A stretch of 64,000 nucleotides of DNA. Origin: Paenibacillus sp. R14(2021). GTDB lineage: Bacteria > Bacillota > Bacilli > Paenibacillales > Paenibacillaceae. The notes beneath the pieces were generated by a model. That model had not been told where the DNA came from. It saw only the letters and a list, made by a program, of their open reading frames with translations, and ran no database searches. The stretch spans positions 372,001-436,000 of the forward strand of contig NZ_CP080269.1 in NCBI RefSeq assembly GCF_019431355.1, written 5' to 3'. The position numbers and the translations under genes were made by a program. The first letter of the stretch is position 1, and each line of letters starts with the position of its first letter. Below are positions 46,153 through 55,832 of the stretch, in pieces.

Positions 46153-48186
46153 ATGAAGGCAAGGGATTTAACCATACTCGTCGGGATTATCGGCATCGTA
46201 CTTATGATGGTTATACCGATTCCTACAGGGCTGTTGGACGTTCTTCTCATCGTTAACATCTCCGCCGCATTAATGATTCTGCTCATATCCATGAATACGC
46301 AGGATGCGCTGCAATTCTCCATTTTCCCAGCACTCCTGCTCATCACGACTTTATTTCGTTTGGCGCTGAACATATCCACGACACGTAATATTTTGGCGCA
46401 TGCACATGCAGGTAAAGTGGTAGGAACCTTCGGAAATTGGGTGGCCGGCGGCCAAATAGCCATCGGATTCGTTGTCTTCCTCATTCTGGTGGTCGTTCAG
46501 TTCATCGTAATCACGAAGGGATCGGAGCGCGTAGCCGAGGTTGCCGCACGATTCACGCTCGATGCGATGCCGGGTAAGCAGATGAGTATCGACGCTGATT
46601 TAAATGCGGGTCTCATCAACGAGCAGCAGGCCAAGGAACGCCGTCAGAAGATCGAGCGGGAAGCGGATTTCTACGGGTCCATGGATGGTGCCAGTAAATT
46701 CGTAAAAGGGGATGCGATTGCATCCATCATCATTCTAATTATTAACCTCATCGGCGGCTTCATTATCGGGATGTCCGTGCACGGCTTCTCCTTCTCGGAG
46801 TCGCTCAATACGTTCTCGGTGCTTACCATCGGTGACGGATTGGTCAGCCAAATTCCGGCGCTGCTCATTTCCACGGCGACCGGCTTGATTGTTACACGTG
46901 CGGCATCCGACGGAAATTTGGCGCATGATGTCACAGTACAATTGTTTCGCTATCCCAAGCTTCTGTATATCGTTGCAGGTACGGTAGCCTTGCTAGGCAT
47001 CGGAACGCCAATCGGTCCAGTGGCCACGCTTCCATTTGCCATTGTGATCGGGGTTGCGGCGTACCGTATGCAGCTGAACATTACGAAACAGCAGCAGGCC
47101 GAGGAATTGCTTGTCGAGGAACAGGAGATTGAAGAAGTGAGAAGCCCCGAAAGTGTCATCAGTCTTCTTCAAGTGGATCCTATCGAGTTTGAGTTCGGGT
47201 ATGGTCTCATTCCACTCGCGGACACGCAGCAGGGCGGCGATTTACTTGATCGGATTATTATGATCCGAAGACAGTGCGCTTTAGAGCTGGGGCTTGTTGT
47301 GCCGGTCATTCGGATCCGGGATAACATTCAGCTGAAGCCCAATGAATACGTGATTAAGATCAAAGGAAATACAGTCGCCAGAGGCGAGCTGCTCCTCAAT
47401 CATTACTTAGCGATGAGCCCAGGCTTCGACGACGAATCTATCATTGGTATCGAAACGGTAGAGCCGGCATTCGGATTGCCCGCGATTTGGATCGATGAAT
47501 CGACCAAAGAACGCGCTGAACTGACCGGTTATACGGTGGTGGATCCGCCATCTGTCGTTGCGACGCATTTAACGGAACTGATTAAACGCCATGCGCATGA
47601 ATTGATCGGTCGCCAGGAAACGAAGGCGCTCATCGATAACGTCAGAGAGTCGTATCCTGCGCTCGTTGACGAGTTGATTCCCTCCATCCTGAATGTGGGC
47701 GATGTCCAGAAGGTGCTTGCGAAGCTGCTTCGCGAGAAAATATCGATTCGCGATATGGTTACGATCTTCGAATCGCTGGCCGACCACGGTCCGTTTACGA
47801 AGGACCCCGATATCCTGACGGAATATGTACGCCAAGCGTTATCGAGACAAATTACGCAGCAGTTCTCCAATCAAGGCGATACGCTTCGCGTCATAACGGT
47901 CGGCCCTTCGCTTGAGAAGAAAATCGCGGAATCGGTTCAAAGCTCCGATCAGGGCAGTTATTTGGCCCTCGATCCTGTCGCGACGCAAACGATTTACCAG
48001 CGGCTGAATGAACAGGTGAACAAGCAAATCCAGTCCGGCCAGCAGCCGATTGTACTTGCTTCGCCTACCATACGCATGTATTTGCGTCAAATCGTAGAGC
48101 GGACCATGCAGGATATACCCGTATTATCGTACAGCGAGCTTGAACCAAGCATTGAAGTCCAAAGCATTGGAGTGGTGAATCTATGA
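46153..48186 (+). CDS. flhA: Flagellar export protein FlhA
   Basis: Proton-driven export engine and docking ring for chaperone-substrate complexes. The 677-residue protein has about eight N-terminal transmembrane helices, with the conserved loop ISTTRNILAHAHAGKVVGTF and ERVAEVAARFTLDAMPGKQM, then the large cytoplasmic ring domain from about residue 330. GGGGGGGAAGG precedes the ATG. The stop overlaps flhF (ATGA). Confidence 0.97.
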   Translation: MKARDLTILVGIIGIVLMMVIPIPTGLLDVLLIVNISAALMILLISMNTQDALQFSIFPALLLITTLFRLALNISTTRNILAHAHAGKVVGTFGNWVAGGQIAIGFVVFLILVVVQFIVITKGSERVAEVAARFTLDAMPGKQMSIDADLNAGLINEQQAKERRQKIEREADFYGSMDGASKFVKGDAIASIIILIINLIGGFIIGMSVHGFSFSESLNTFSVLTIGDGLVSQIPALLISTATGLIVTRAASDGNLAHDVTVQLFRYPKLLYIVAGTVALLGIGTPIGPVATLPFAIVIGVAAYRMQLNITKQQQAEELLVEEQEIEEVRSPESVISLLQVDPIEFEFGYGLIPLADTQQGGDLLDRIIMIRRQCALELGLVVPVIRIRDNIQLKPNEYVIKIKGNTVARGELLLNHYLAMSPGFDDESIIGIETVEPAFGLPAIWIDESTKERAELTGYTVVDPPSVVATHLTELIKRHAHELIGRQETKALIDNVRESYPALVDELIPSILNVGDVQKVLAKLLREKISIRDMVTIFESLADHGPFTKDPDILTEYVRQALSRQITQQFSNQGDTLRVITVGPSLEKKIAESVQSSDQGSYLALDPVATQTIYQRLNEQVNKQIQSGQQPIVLASPTIRMYLRQIVERTMQDIPVLSYSELEPSIEVQSIGVVNL

Positions 48187-49529
48187 AGGTGAAGCGTTAT
48201 ATCGTCAATGCATTACCTGAAGCACTGCCAATGATTCGAAGCGAGCTTGGCATGGACGCCGTCATCTTAAACACGAAGGAAATACGCGTCGGCGGCTTCC
48301 TGGGGATGTTCGGCAAGAAGAAGACTGAGGTTATCGCTGCTGTTGAAACGAATACCAGCGCTTCCACCGCGAAACCGGCAGCTCGTACACAGGCACAAAC
48401 TTCAGGCAAACCGGCTATAACGCCGGAAGTGATCGCATCCATGGCTGCTTCGTTGTCGTCAGCGGCTGCGAATCGCGAGCAGGCGGGAGGAGCAGGAACG
48501 GCTCCTTCGAGCACTACGGCTGTGATGACGCCTCCACTGCCAGAGACAGTCAGAAAGTCAGGTCCAGCGGCGGTATATGAAGCAAGGACTGCTGCCATTG
48601 CCGAACTTCCTGAAACAGCACCGATTCCAAAGAAATCGCAGGTTTCCGAAGATGCGCTCATGGAAGAAATACGCGATATGAAGCAGTGGATCGTGCGTAT
48701 GTCAAAGCAGCAGCAGGTTAATGCATGGCCGGAAGCCATTCAAGCACTGAACGACCGACTGCTGGATCAAGAAGTTAGCCAACCTTGGGTCGATAAACTG
48801 GTCACGACCATAGAAGAACAATTAGCGTTAACCGGGCAACTTGATATGCCGGATCGAACATCGGTTTGGGAGATTGCAGCCCGTACGCTGCTGGATTGGC
48901 TGAAGGACTTTGGGGCTGCCGAGATCAACAAGAACACGCGCGTGATCCACTTTGTCGGCCCTACGGGCGTTGGCAAAACAACGTCCATTGCCAAGCTTGC
49001 AGCGGAACAGACGTTAAAGGCCGGTCGAAAGGTCGGGTTTATCACCTCCGATACGTATCGAATCGCGGCTGTCGATCAACTGCGCACCTATGCAACGATT
49101 CTAAACGTACCGCTTGAAGTCGTGTTCTCGCCTTCCGAGGTAGCACGCGCCTTTAGGCAGCTGGAGGACCGGGAATTGATCTTCATGGATACGGCAGGCA
49201 GAAATTTCCGTAACGAGCTATACGTATCTGAAGTGAACAGCCTGCTACAGCCAGGCAGAGAATCTGAAACGTTTCTGGTGCTCAGCTTAACCGGCAAATT
49301 CAGCGATATGTCCAAGGTAGCGGAGAACTTCTCCAAATTCGGCATTAACCGCGTCCTCTATACCAAACAAGATGAGACCCACGCGAATGGGGCGATTCTC
49401 AATTTGGCGCTGGGACACGGACTAAGGCCGACTTATATTGCTTACGGTCAAACCGTGCCCGATGACATCGCTGTCTTCCAAGCCGCCGGCTATGTCGCGC
49501 AGCTGCTGGGGGATCCTCATGGTGAATGA
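48183..49529 (+). CDS. flhF: Flagellar placement GTPase FlhF
   Basis: Third SRP-type GTPase of the window; directs where flagella form. The 448-residue protein has an N-terminal B domain (MKVKRYIVNALPEALPMIRSE), an Ala/Thr/Pro-rich linker (about residues 60-150), an N domain and a G domain. The G domain has G1 [37 protein letters not shown]3 MDTAGRNFRNE and G4 TKQDETHANG, a variant of the TKLD seen in Ffh and FtsY. It overlaps flhA by 4 bases and flhG by 11. Confidence 0.96.
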   Translation: MKVKRYIVNALPEALPMIRSELGMDAVILNTKEIRVGGFLGMFGKKKTEVIAAVETNTSASTAKPAARTQAQTSGKPAITPEVIASMAASLSSAAANREQAGGAGTAPSSTTAVMTPPLPETVRKSGPAAVYEARTAAIAELPETAPIPKKSQVSEDALMEEIRDMKQWIVRMSKQQQVNAWPEAIQALNDRLLDQEVSQPWVDKLVTTIEEQLALTGQLDMPDRTSVWEIAARTLLDWLKDFGAAEINKNTRVIHFVGPTGVGKTTSIAKLAAEQTLKAGRKVGFITSDTYRIAAVDQLRTYATILNVPLEVVFSPSEVARAFRQLEDRELIFMDTAGRNFRNELYVSEVNSLLQPGRESETFLVLSLTGKFSDMSKVAENFSKFGINRVLYTKQDETHANGAILNLALGHGLRPTYIAYGQTVPDDIAVFQAAGYVAQLLGDPHGE

Positions 49530-50394
49530 TCAAGCAGAAGCCCTCAGGCACATGGTACGCAATCAAGAATTGAAGGGTGAAGGCAGGTCAACACGCGTTA
49601 TAACGGTAACGAGCGGTAAAGGCGGGGTTGGCAAGTCGAATTTCAGTCTTAATTTCTCGCTAGCCTTATCGCGAATTGGCAAGAAAGTATTGATTTTCGA
49701 TGCCGATATCAGTATGGCGAATATCGATGTGCTGATGGGCGTTACTTCTCCTTATAATCTCTATCATTTATTGAAGCAGGAAAAAACGATTTGGGACATC
49801 ATTCAAGAAGGACCGCAAGGCGTGCACTTTATTGCCGGAGGTTCGGGTTTTAAAGACCTGCTCGACTTGTCTCCGGCGCAATTGGACTATTTTGCCGAAC
49901 AAATCGGCAGATTGCACGGACAGTACGATGTGATCTTGTTCGATACGGGGGCCGGATTGTCCAAAGAAACGATCAAGTTCATTACGGCAGCGCAGGAAAC
50001 GTTCGTGGTTACAACGCCTGAGCCTACCTCCATCACCGATGCTTACGCCTTAATCAAAATGGTGACAGCGATGGAGCATGACGTGAAGTTTAAGCTGATC
50101 GTCAATCGCGCGACCGATGACAAGGAAGGGAAGGCAACCGCCGATAAAATCGGCCTTGTCGCGCAGCGTTTTCTAGATATCGAAATTCCTGTGCTTGGCA
50201 TTATGCCGGACGACCCAATCGTTACGAAAGCAGTGAAGAAGCAAGTGCCCTTCGCAATCGCGTTTCCGAGCTCGGATGCTGCACGATCGGTCATGGAGAT
50301 AGCAAAACGGTTTGCGGAGATTCCTGGATCTCCTGCTGCCGCAAACAGCGGCGTCAAAGGGTTCTTACAAAAGATGTTCAGACTATCACACTAA
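49519..50394 (+). CDS. flhG: MinD-like ATPase FlhG (YlxH)
   Basis: ATPase that works with FlhF to set flagellar number and position and contacts FliM/FliY. The 291-residue protein begins MVNDQAEALRHMV, holding the DQAxxLR activator motif known to stimulate FlhF GTPase. It then has the deviant Walker A TSGKGGVGKSNFSLN and the MinD-type blocks LIFDADISMANIDVLMG and VILFDTGAGLSKETIKF. ATG 49519 and GTG 49522 are both possible behind GGGGGAT. Confidence 0.95.
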   Translation: MVNDQAEALRHMVRNQELKGEGRSTRVITVTSGKGGVGKSNFSLNFSLALSRIGKKVLIFDADISMANIDVLMGVTSPYNLYHLLKQEKTIWDIIQEGPQGVHFIAGGSGFKDLLDLSPAQLDYFAEQIGRLHGQYDVILFDTGAGLSKETIKFITAAQETFVVTTPEPTSITDAYALIKMVTAMEHDVKFKLIVNRATDDKEGKATADKIGLVAQRFLDIEIPVLGIMPDDPIVTKAVKKQVPFAIAFPSSDAARSVMEIAKRFAEIPGSPAAANSGVKGFLQKMFRLSH

Positions 50395-50418
50395 CCTTTG
50401 AAATTAGGAGGCAAGACG

Positions 50419-51693
50419 ATGAATGTGACTTCACGCGTCCTTGTCGTAGACGACTCCGCTTTCATGCGAAAAATAATCTGTGATTTGATCGCGGAAGATG
50501 CCCAATTTGAAATTCTCGCAACCGCAACTAACGGCTGTGAAGCCATAGAAGCCGTGCGAGCATTGAAGCCCGATGTTATTACAATGGACCTGGAAATGCC
50601 TGAAATGAACGGACTCGAGGCGTTGGAACGCATCATGCGCATACATCCTGTGCCTGTCATAATGCTCTCAAGCATAAGCGATGACGGTACGAGAGAAACG
50701 ATCAAGGCTCTCCAGAACGGAGCGTTCGACTTCATTCGCAAGCCGTCAGGCCCGCTGTCGCCGGATATCAAGACCGTCGGCGAACAGCTGTTAGAGAAGC
50801 TTCGAATCGCTGTCCTCACGAAGCGTCATTCCAGCTTGTTCGAGCCGAAAATAACCAAACAACCGGCATCGGCGAAGGAGAAGCCGCCGCAAACCACTGA
50901 AGCGGCTAAGCCGCCAGCACTTAAGCAGCCGAATAAATCGGCAAAGGCCGAGAAGCAGGAAAAAGCGGGGAAAACGGCAGCACCAGAAAGGCTCGCCCCC
51001 AAGAAACAGGCTGAGCCACCGATCGTCAGGCTTGAGGAAGAGCCGGAAATCTCGGCCAAGTCCGAGAATGAGCCAGCGGCTGCCAAGACGATCCATAAGC
51101 CAAAGCCATCCAAGACATTCCGCCATCTCGTTGCTATTGGAACATCGACGGGGGGGCCGCGCGCGCTGCATGAAGTAATCACTTCGCTGCCCGGTGATTT
51201 TCCGGCTCCTGTCTTGATCGTGCAGCATATGCCGCCTAAATTCACACGCTCGCTAGCGCAGCGGCTGGATGCCTTCAGCGCATTGCATGTGACGGAAGCC
51301 GTGCAAGGTGAACGCGTCTATGCAGGGATGGTTTACATAGCTCCAGGAGGCAGCCATATGGAGCTTGCCAAGGACGGAGCAGGATATTTCATTAAGTTAT
51401 CAGAGGATGCCCCGCGCGGCGGACATCGGCCATCGGTCGATACGATGTTCGAATCGTGTGCAGGGTTTCCAGAGCTTCGCAGACATTCCGTCATTATGAC
51501 GGGGATGGGAAATGACGGTGTTAAAGGCATGAAGCAGCTCATGGAGAGCGGTGCCGAGACGGCTATTGCCGAAGCGGAGGAATCATGCGTCGTGTATGGC
51601 ATGCCCCGTGCAGCAGTCGAAGCAGGCGTCGCGAAGACCGTCGTGCCGCTCAAACAAATCGCTCCCGCGTTAACAAGTGCTGTAACGCAGTAA
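50419..51693 (+). CDS. cheB: Chemotaxis protein-glutamate methylesterase/deamidase CheB
   Basis: Removes methyl groups from chemoreceptors and deamidates glutamines, controlled by CheA. The 424-residue protein has a receiver domain with Asp57 in ITMDLEMPEMNG. A long Lys/Pro/Ala/Glu-rich linker (about residues 145-230) follows, then the catalytic domain with Ser243 in AIGTSTGGPRAL, His in VQHMPPKF and Asp in MTGMGNDG. The linker is longer than in many CheB proteins. AGGAGG precedes ATG 50419. CheR is not in the window. Confidence 0.96.
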   Translation: MNVTSRVLVVDDSAFMRKIICDLIAEDAQFEILATATNGCEAIEAVRALKPDVITMDLEMPEMNGLEALERIMRIHPVPVIMLSSISDDGTRETIKALQNGAFDFIRKPSGPLSPDIKTVGEQLLEKLRIAVLTKRHSSLFEPKITKQPASAKEKPPQTTEAAKPPALKQPNKSAKAEKQEKAGKTAAPERLAPKKQAEPPIVRLEEEPEISAKSENEPAAAKTIHKPKPSKTFRHLVAIGTSTGGPRALHEVITSLPGDFPAPVLIVQHMPPKFTRSLAQRLDAFSALHVTEAVQGERVYAGMVYIAPGGSHMELAKDGAGYFIKLSEDAPRGGHRPSVDTMFESCAGFPELRRHSVIMTGMGNDGVKGMKQLMESGAETAIAEAEESCVVYGMPRAAVEAGVAKTVVPLKQIAPALTSAVTQ

Positions 51694-51743
51694 AGCTAGC
51701 AAACATTTCGTTTGGCAACCATTCAATCAGGAGGTGCATGGAA

Positions 51744-53807
51744 ATGGATATGAACGCTTATCTATCAATGTTTATAGACGAATCAAACGATCACCTGCAG
51801 TCGCTTAACGAAAATTTGCTGAAGCTCGAGAGTGCTCCAGAAGACATCAGCATCGTTCAAATCATTTTCCGTTCTGCTCATACACTGAAGGGCATGTCGG
51901 CCACAATGGGTTTTGAGGATCTTGCTTCACTGACGCATGAAATGGAAAATGTGCTTGACCTCGTCCGGAACAACAAGCTCAAAATGGACAACTTTATTTT
52001 TGACACGTTGTTCAAAGGTCTTGATGCACTGGAGTCCATGGTTCAGGATATTATCGGCGGCGGTACCGGCAAGGCGGATGTAACGGCGATCGTAGCGTCA
52101 TTGAAAGCGATCGTTAAGGGCGACTACAAGAAAGATGCGCCATCCGGTAAAGCGACATCAACATCAAGTGCCGGCTCAAATGACGGCAGCGTGCTTGACC
52201 AATTCCAAAGCTCGATTCTGCTGCAATCGATCGAAGCAGGAATGGCAGTCTTCCACATTGTGGTAACCGTCCGGGAAGATTGCGTGCTTAAAGCAGCCCG
52301 TGCCTACATGGTTTTCGATTTCCTGGAGCACAGCGGGGAAATCGTCAAATCGTCGCCTAGCGTGCAAGAAATCGAGCAGGAGAAATTCGACCGCTCCTTT
52401 ACCGTATTCACCATCGCGAGCATTTCGGAGGATGAGCTGCGTAAAGGAATTGAATCAGTCTCCGAAATCGAAAGCGCGGTCATTACGCAGCTTGACCGTG
52501 AATCGCTTGAGCAGCTTGGCGTAGCATCGCAGGGCGAGCCGACGGCATCCGCATCATTCGCCGCCGCACAAGCCGTTGTCGATACGGGTCGCTCGCAGAC
52601 AGCCGCCGCGTCCGCCCCTGCAGCGCAAGCAGCCCCGGCTGCGGCAGGAGCGAACGTCTCTAGAACGATTCGGGTTGATATCGACCGCTTGGATACGTTG
52701 ATGAATCTATTCAGCGAATTGCTTATCGACCGGGTGCGGCTCGAGCAATTGGCCAGCGAAGTACGGCGCAACGACTTGACCGAAACGGTCGAGCATATGT
52801 CCCGCGTGAGCAGCGATTTGCAGAATATCGTATTGAAGCTTCGGATGGTCCCGGTGGAATCGGTATTTAATCGTTTTCCTCGGATGGTTCGCGACTTGGC
52901 CAAGTCATTGGACAAGAAAGTCGACCTCATTCTCTCAGGCGCGGAAACCGAGTTGGACCGTACGGTTATCGACGAGATCGGCGATCCGCTCGTTCACTTG
53001 CTCCGCAACTCGCTTGACCATGGCATCGAGCCGATTGCGGATCGTATTGCCGCAGGCAAATCCGAGACGGGAACGGTTCACCTGAGGGCTTACCACAGCG
53101 GCAACCACGTCTTTATCGAAGTCGAAGAAGACGGACGCGGCATCAACCGCGAGAAGGTCAAGCAGATTGCAATCAAGAACGGTGTCGTGACCGCTGAAGA
53201 AGCGAAGCGGCTGACCGACAGTGAAGTGAATATGCTGATCTTCGCTGCAGGGTTCAGTACGGCGGACAAGATTTCGGATATCTCCGGGCGAGGCGTCGGC
53301 TTGGATGTTGTTAAATCCAAGATTTCCTCGCTCGGCGGACATGTAACCGTCGAGTCCAAAGAAGGCAAAGGAACGAAATTTTCGATCCAGCTACCGCTTA
53401 CGCTCTCGATTATTTCCGCAATGCTCGTGAAGCTCGGTTCCGAGAAATACGCGATTCCGCTCTCGTCCATCGTGGAAACTGGTATTGTGCCAAGGGAGCA
53501 AATCCGCAAAATTCACGGCAACCGGATGATTGACTACCGCGGCTCGGTCATACCGCTCATTTCATTGGCGCAGGTGCTGGCGTGCACATCCTTCCCTGAA
53601 GAGGAAGAGCAGGAGACCGAAATCGTCGTCATTCGCAAAGGCGACAAAATCGGAGCCGTGACGGTGGATGAATTCATCGGTCAAAGTGAAATCGTGCTTA
53701 AGACACTCGGTAAATACTTAACGAATATAGAAGCTGTCTCCGGAGCCACGATCCTGGGCGATGGGCAAGTGGCATTGATTGTAGATCCGAATGCGCTTAT
53801 TAAATAA
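51744..53807 (+). CDS. cheA: Chemotaxis histidine kinase CheA
   Basis: Receptor-coupled kinase that phosphorylates CheY and CheB. The 687-residue protein has P1 with His46 in RSAHTLKGMSATMG, P2 (about residues 155-260), and an Ala-rich linker near 280-305. P3 (RVDIDRLDTLMNLFSELLIDR) is followed by P4 with N box LLRNSLDHGIEPI, EEDGRGINREK and SGRGVGLDVVKSK, and a P5 CheW-like end. Three ATGs lie close together. 51744 is chosen because AGGAGGTG lies 7 bases before it. Confidence 0.97.
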   Translation: MDMNAYLSMFIDESNDHLQSLNENLLKLESAPEDISIVQIIFRSAHTLKGMSATMGFEDLASLTHEMENVLDLVRNNKLKMDNFIFDTLFKGLDALESMVQDIIGGGTGKADVTAIVASLKAIVKGDYKKDAPSGKATSTSSAGSNDGSVLDQFQSSILLQSIEAGMAVFHIVVTVREDCVLKAARAYMVFDFLEHSGEIVKSSPSVQEIEQEKFDRSFTVFTIASISEDELRKGIESVSEIESAVITQLDRESLEQLGVASQGEPTASASFAAAQAVVDTGRSQTAAASAPAAQAAPAAAGANVSRTIRVDIDRLDTLMNLFSELLIDRVRLEQLASEVRRNDLTETVEHMSRVSSDLQNIVLKLRMVPVESVFNRFPRMVRDLAKSLDKKVDLILSGAETELDRTVIDEIGDPLVHLLRNSLDHGIEPIADRIAAGKSETGTVHLRAYHSGNHVFIEVEEDGRGINREKVKQIAIKNGVVTAEEAKRLTDSEVNMLIFAAGFSTADKISDISGRGVGLDVVKSKISSLGGHVTVESKEGKGTKFSIQLPLTLSIISAMLVKLGSEKYAIPLSSIVETGIVPREQIRKIHGNRMIDYRGSVIPLISLAQVLACTSFPEEEEQETEIVVIRKGDKIGAVTVDEFIGQSEIVLKTLGKYLTNIEAVSGATILGDGQVALIVDPNALIK

Positions 53808-53821
53808 AGGAGGGTTTACGT

Positions 53822-54283
53822 ATGGGTGAGGAATTGAAAGTTATCGTGTTTGGATTGGCTAACGAGGAATATGGGATCGAAGTGGAAAAAGTACGTACAA
53901 TCGAGCGGATGATGCCGATTACGCGTGTCCCGAAAACGCCGGCCTTTATTAAAGGTGTTATTAATTTACGCGGCGTTGTGCTCCCGGTCATCGATCTGCG
54001 CGGACGCTTTGGGTTGGAAGAATCTGAGGCGACGGACAGCTCCCGGATTATTATCGTTGCCGTGAATGATTTGGAAGTCGGCTTCATCGTCGATTCCGCG
54101 AATGATGTCATCGATATCGATTCCGACAGCATCGATACGCCTCCAGAAGTGATCGGCGGCATTAAAGCCAAATATTTGCACGGTGTGGCCAAAATCGGAG
54201 ACAGCCGATTGCTCATCATGCTGAATTTGTCCGAAGTTTTGAATAAGAGTGAAATTATTCAGCTTGAACAGCAAGAGGTTTAA
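53822..54283 (+). CDS. cheW: Chemotaxis coupling protein CheW
   Basis: Adaptor that joins chemoreceptors to CheA P5. The 153-residue protein is a single CheW domain with EEYGIEVEKVRTIERM, ITRVPKTPAFIKGVINLRG (in parts) and VVLPVIDLRGRFGL, and the later IIVAVNDLEVGFIVDSANDV. AGGAGGG precedes the ATG. It lies between cheA and cheC, as in B. subtilis. Confidence 0.97.
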   Translation: MGEELKVIVFGLANEEYGIEVEKVRTIERMMPITRVPKTPAFIKGVINLRGVVLPVIDLRGRFGLEESEATDSSRIIIVAVNDLEVGFIVDSANDVIDIDSDSIDTPPEVIGGIKAKYLHGVAKIGDSRLLIMLNLSEVLNKSEIIQLEQQEV

Positions 54284-54286
54284 GCC

Positions 54287-54904
54287 GTGAATCCACTTCA
54301 CAAGCTCGAAGCATTCAAGCTTGATGTTCTGAAGGAGGTCGGGAATATCGGTGCGGGTAACGCCGCCACCGCGCTGTCCCGGCTTCTGGACAAGCCTGTC
54401 GATATGAATGTACCTACAGTCAGCTTAATCCCGTTCGAACAGGTTGCCGATCGTGTCGGCGGCTTCGAACAGGTCGTCATTGCCGTATTCCTTCGCGTTG
54501 AAGGCGATGCGCCAGGTAATATGTTTTTTCTTATCGAAGAAGATTCGGCTAAGAAGCTGCTGCGCAATCTGCTGGCCTTGGATGGCAGCGATGAAGGCTA
54601 TTCCGAAATGGAATATTCGGCTTTAGCGGAAATCGGCAATATTTTGGCAGGCTCTTACTTATCTTCGTTGGCTGATTTTACACAGCTGTATCTTTCCCCA
54701 ACCGTTCCGTCGATTGCCATCGATATGGCTGGCGCCATTCTCAGCTACGGACTTGTCCAATATGGTGAAATGGGAGATTCCGCACTGCTGATCGATACAA
54801 CGTTCCTGGAGGGAAGAGAGGAACTAGCGGGTCATTTCTTCCTCATTCCGGATCCGGATTCATTTGATAAAATTTTCAGCGCCTTGGGAGTGCCTAACGA
54901 ATGA
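54287..54904 (+). CDS. cheC: CheY-P phosphatase CheC
   Basis: Dephosphorylates CheY-P and controls CheD. The 205-residue protein has two CheC motifs, LKEVGNIGAGNAATALSRLL and LAEIGNILAGSYLSSLADF, each with the Glu-x-x-Asn active pair. The start is GTG, with AGAGG shortly upstream and only 3 bases after cheW. It ends inside cheD (ATGA), so the two interacting proteins are made together. Confidence 0.95.
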   Translation: MNPLHKLEAFKLDVLKEVGNIGAGNAATALSRLLDKPVDMNVPTVSLIPFEQVADRVGGFEQVVIAVFLRVEGDAPGNMFFLIEEDSAKKLLRNLLALDGSDEGYSEMEYSALAEIGNILAGSYLSSLADFTQLYLSPTVPSIAIDMAGAILSYGLVQYGEMGDSALLIDTTFLEGREELAGHFFLIPDPDSFDKIFSALGVPNE

Positions 54905-55395
54905 TGCTGGAGAATGTTGTGAAAGTAGGCATGGCCGACCTGAAGGTCGCTGCCGAAGGAGCAATACTCAAGACGACAGGACTTGGTTCTTGCGTGGGAC
55001 TGACCTTGTTCGATGAACGTACCAAGGTAGCCGGAATGGTGCATGTCATGCTGCCATCCTCAGAAATAGCCAGAGAAGCCGCTATCAATATTGCAAAATA
55101 TGCTGATACTTCGATCCCGCATCTGATCGACTTGATGAAACAGGCGGGTGCAGAGCCCGAACGGTTCGTCGCGAAAATGGCCGGCGGTGCTCAAATGTTT
55201 GCTTTTAGCTCGAGCAATGATTCCATGCGAATCGGGCCTCGTAACGTGGAATCCTGCAGGCTGATGCTGCAGCAGTTCTCCATTCCGCTGCTTGCGGAAG
55301 ACACGGGGGCGAATTATGGCAGAACAATTGAGTTTAACAGCCTGAGCGGCATGCTTACGATACGAAGCGTACAGCAAGGAGTAAAGGAGATTTAG
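54901..55395 (+). CDS. cheD: Chemoreceptor glutamine deamidase CheD
   Basis: Deamidates receptor glutamines and is sequestered by CheC. The 164-residue protein has the catalytic Cys in TTGLGSCVGLTLFD, His in KVAGMVHVMLPSS and the conserved AKMAGGAQMFAF and NYGRTIEFNSLSGMLTIRS blocks. Its start overlaps cheC by 4 bases. A membrane protein of unknown function follows at 1 base. Confidence 0.96.
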   Translation: MMLENVVKVGMADLKVAAEGAILKTTGLGSCVGLTLFDERTKVAGMVHVMLPSSEIAREAAINIAKYADTSIPHLIDLMKQAGAEPERFVAKMAGGAQMFAFSSSNDSMRIGPRNVESCRLMLQQFSIPLLAEDTGANYGRTIEFNSLSGMLTIRSVQQGVKEI

Positions 55396-55396
55396 C

Positions 55397-55828
55397 ATGA
55401 TAGGTTCATGGCGCTGGAATGTTTCACTCGGCGTAGGCGGAAGCTTACTGACCTTGCTTTTCTCACTGGGCAGCAATGGGCTGGGCATTACCAGCCTTCG
55501 ATGTCTGTACGCATTTGCGGCGTTTTTTGTACTGACTTTTTTCTTTCGCGCACTAGTTGCGTTTAGTCTAAAACCGAGTCCATCCGCGGCGTTAATGCAT
55601 TCCGAGCCTATGGAGCCGACTCGAGGCCACAATATTGATTATTCCACTCCTGAAGAGGACGAAGAATTAAAGAGTCTGCTGAAAAATCAAATGGACAGCA
55701 GCGGGATGTTAGAGCCGGATCAACAGCATCCAGGATTCAAGCCGTTGTCGCCGCCCAAACTAGTTTCTACGCAAAACAAAGAGCCTGAAGAACTGGCTAA
55801 AGCTATACGTCACCTAACAGGAGGGTGA
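55397..55828 (+). CDS. Unknown membrane protein between cheD and sigD
   Basis: A 143-residue protein not recognised by family. It starts with two likely transmembrane helices (about residues 9-27 and 33-55; hydrophobic runs LGVGGSLLTLLFSLG and LYAFAAFFVLTFFFRALVAF). A hydrophilic, Pro/Glu-rich cytoplasmic or outer tail follows, with EEDEELKSLLKNQMD and a closing EELAKAIRHLTGG. AAGGAGA precedes the ATG. It is locked between cheD (1-base gap) and sigD (4-base gap), where B. subtilis has no gene. A motility role is inferred from this position only. Confidence 0.88.
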   Translation: MIGSWRWNVSLGVGGSLLTLLFSLGSNGLGITSLRCLYAFAAFFVLTFFFRALVAFSLKPSPSAALMHSEPMEPTRGHNIDYSTPEEDEELKSLLKNQMDSSGMLEPDQQHPGFKPLSPPKLVSTQNKEPEELAKAIRHLTGG

Positions 55829-55832
55829 GACG

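Noticed and set aside
51585..51743. Long N-terminal extension of cheA
   Set aside because: It overlaps cheB in another frame and has Arg/Ser-rich nonsense sequence. AGGAGGTG places the start at 51744, giving a normal CheA P1 domain.
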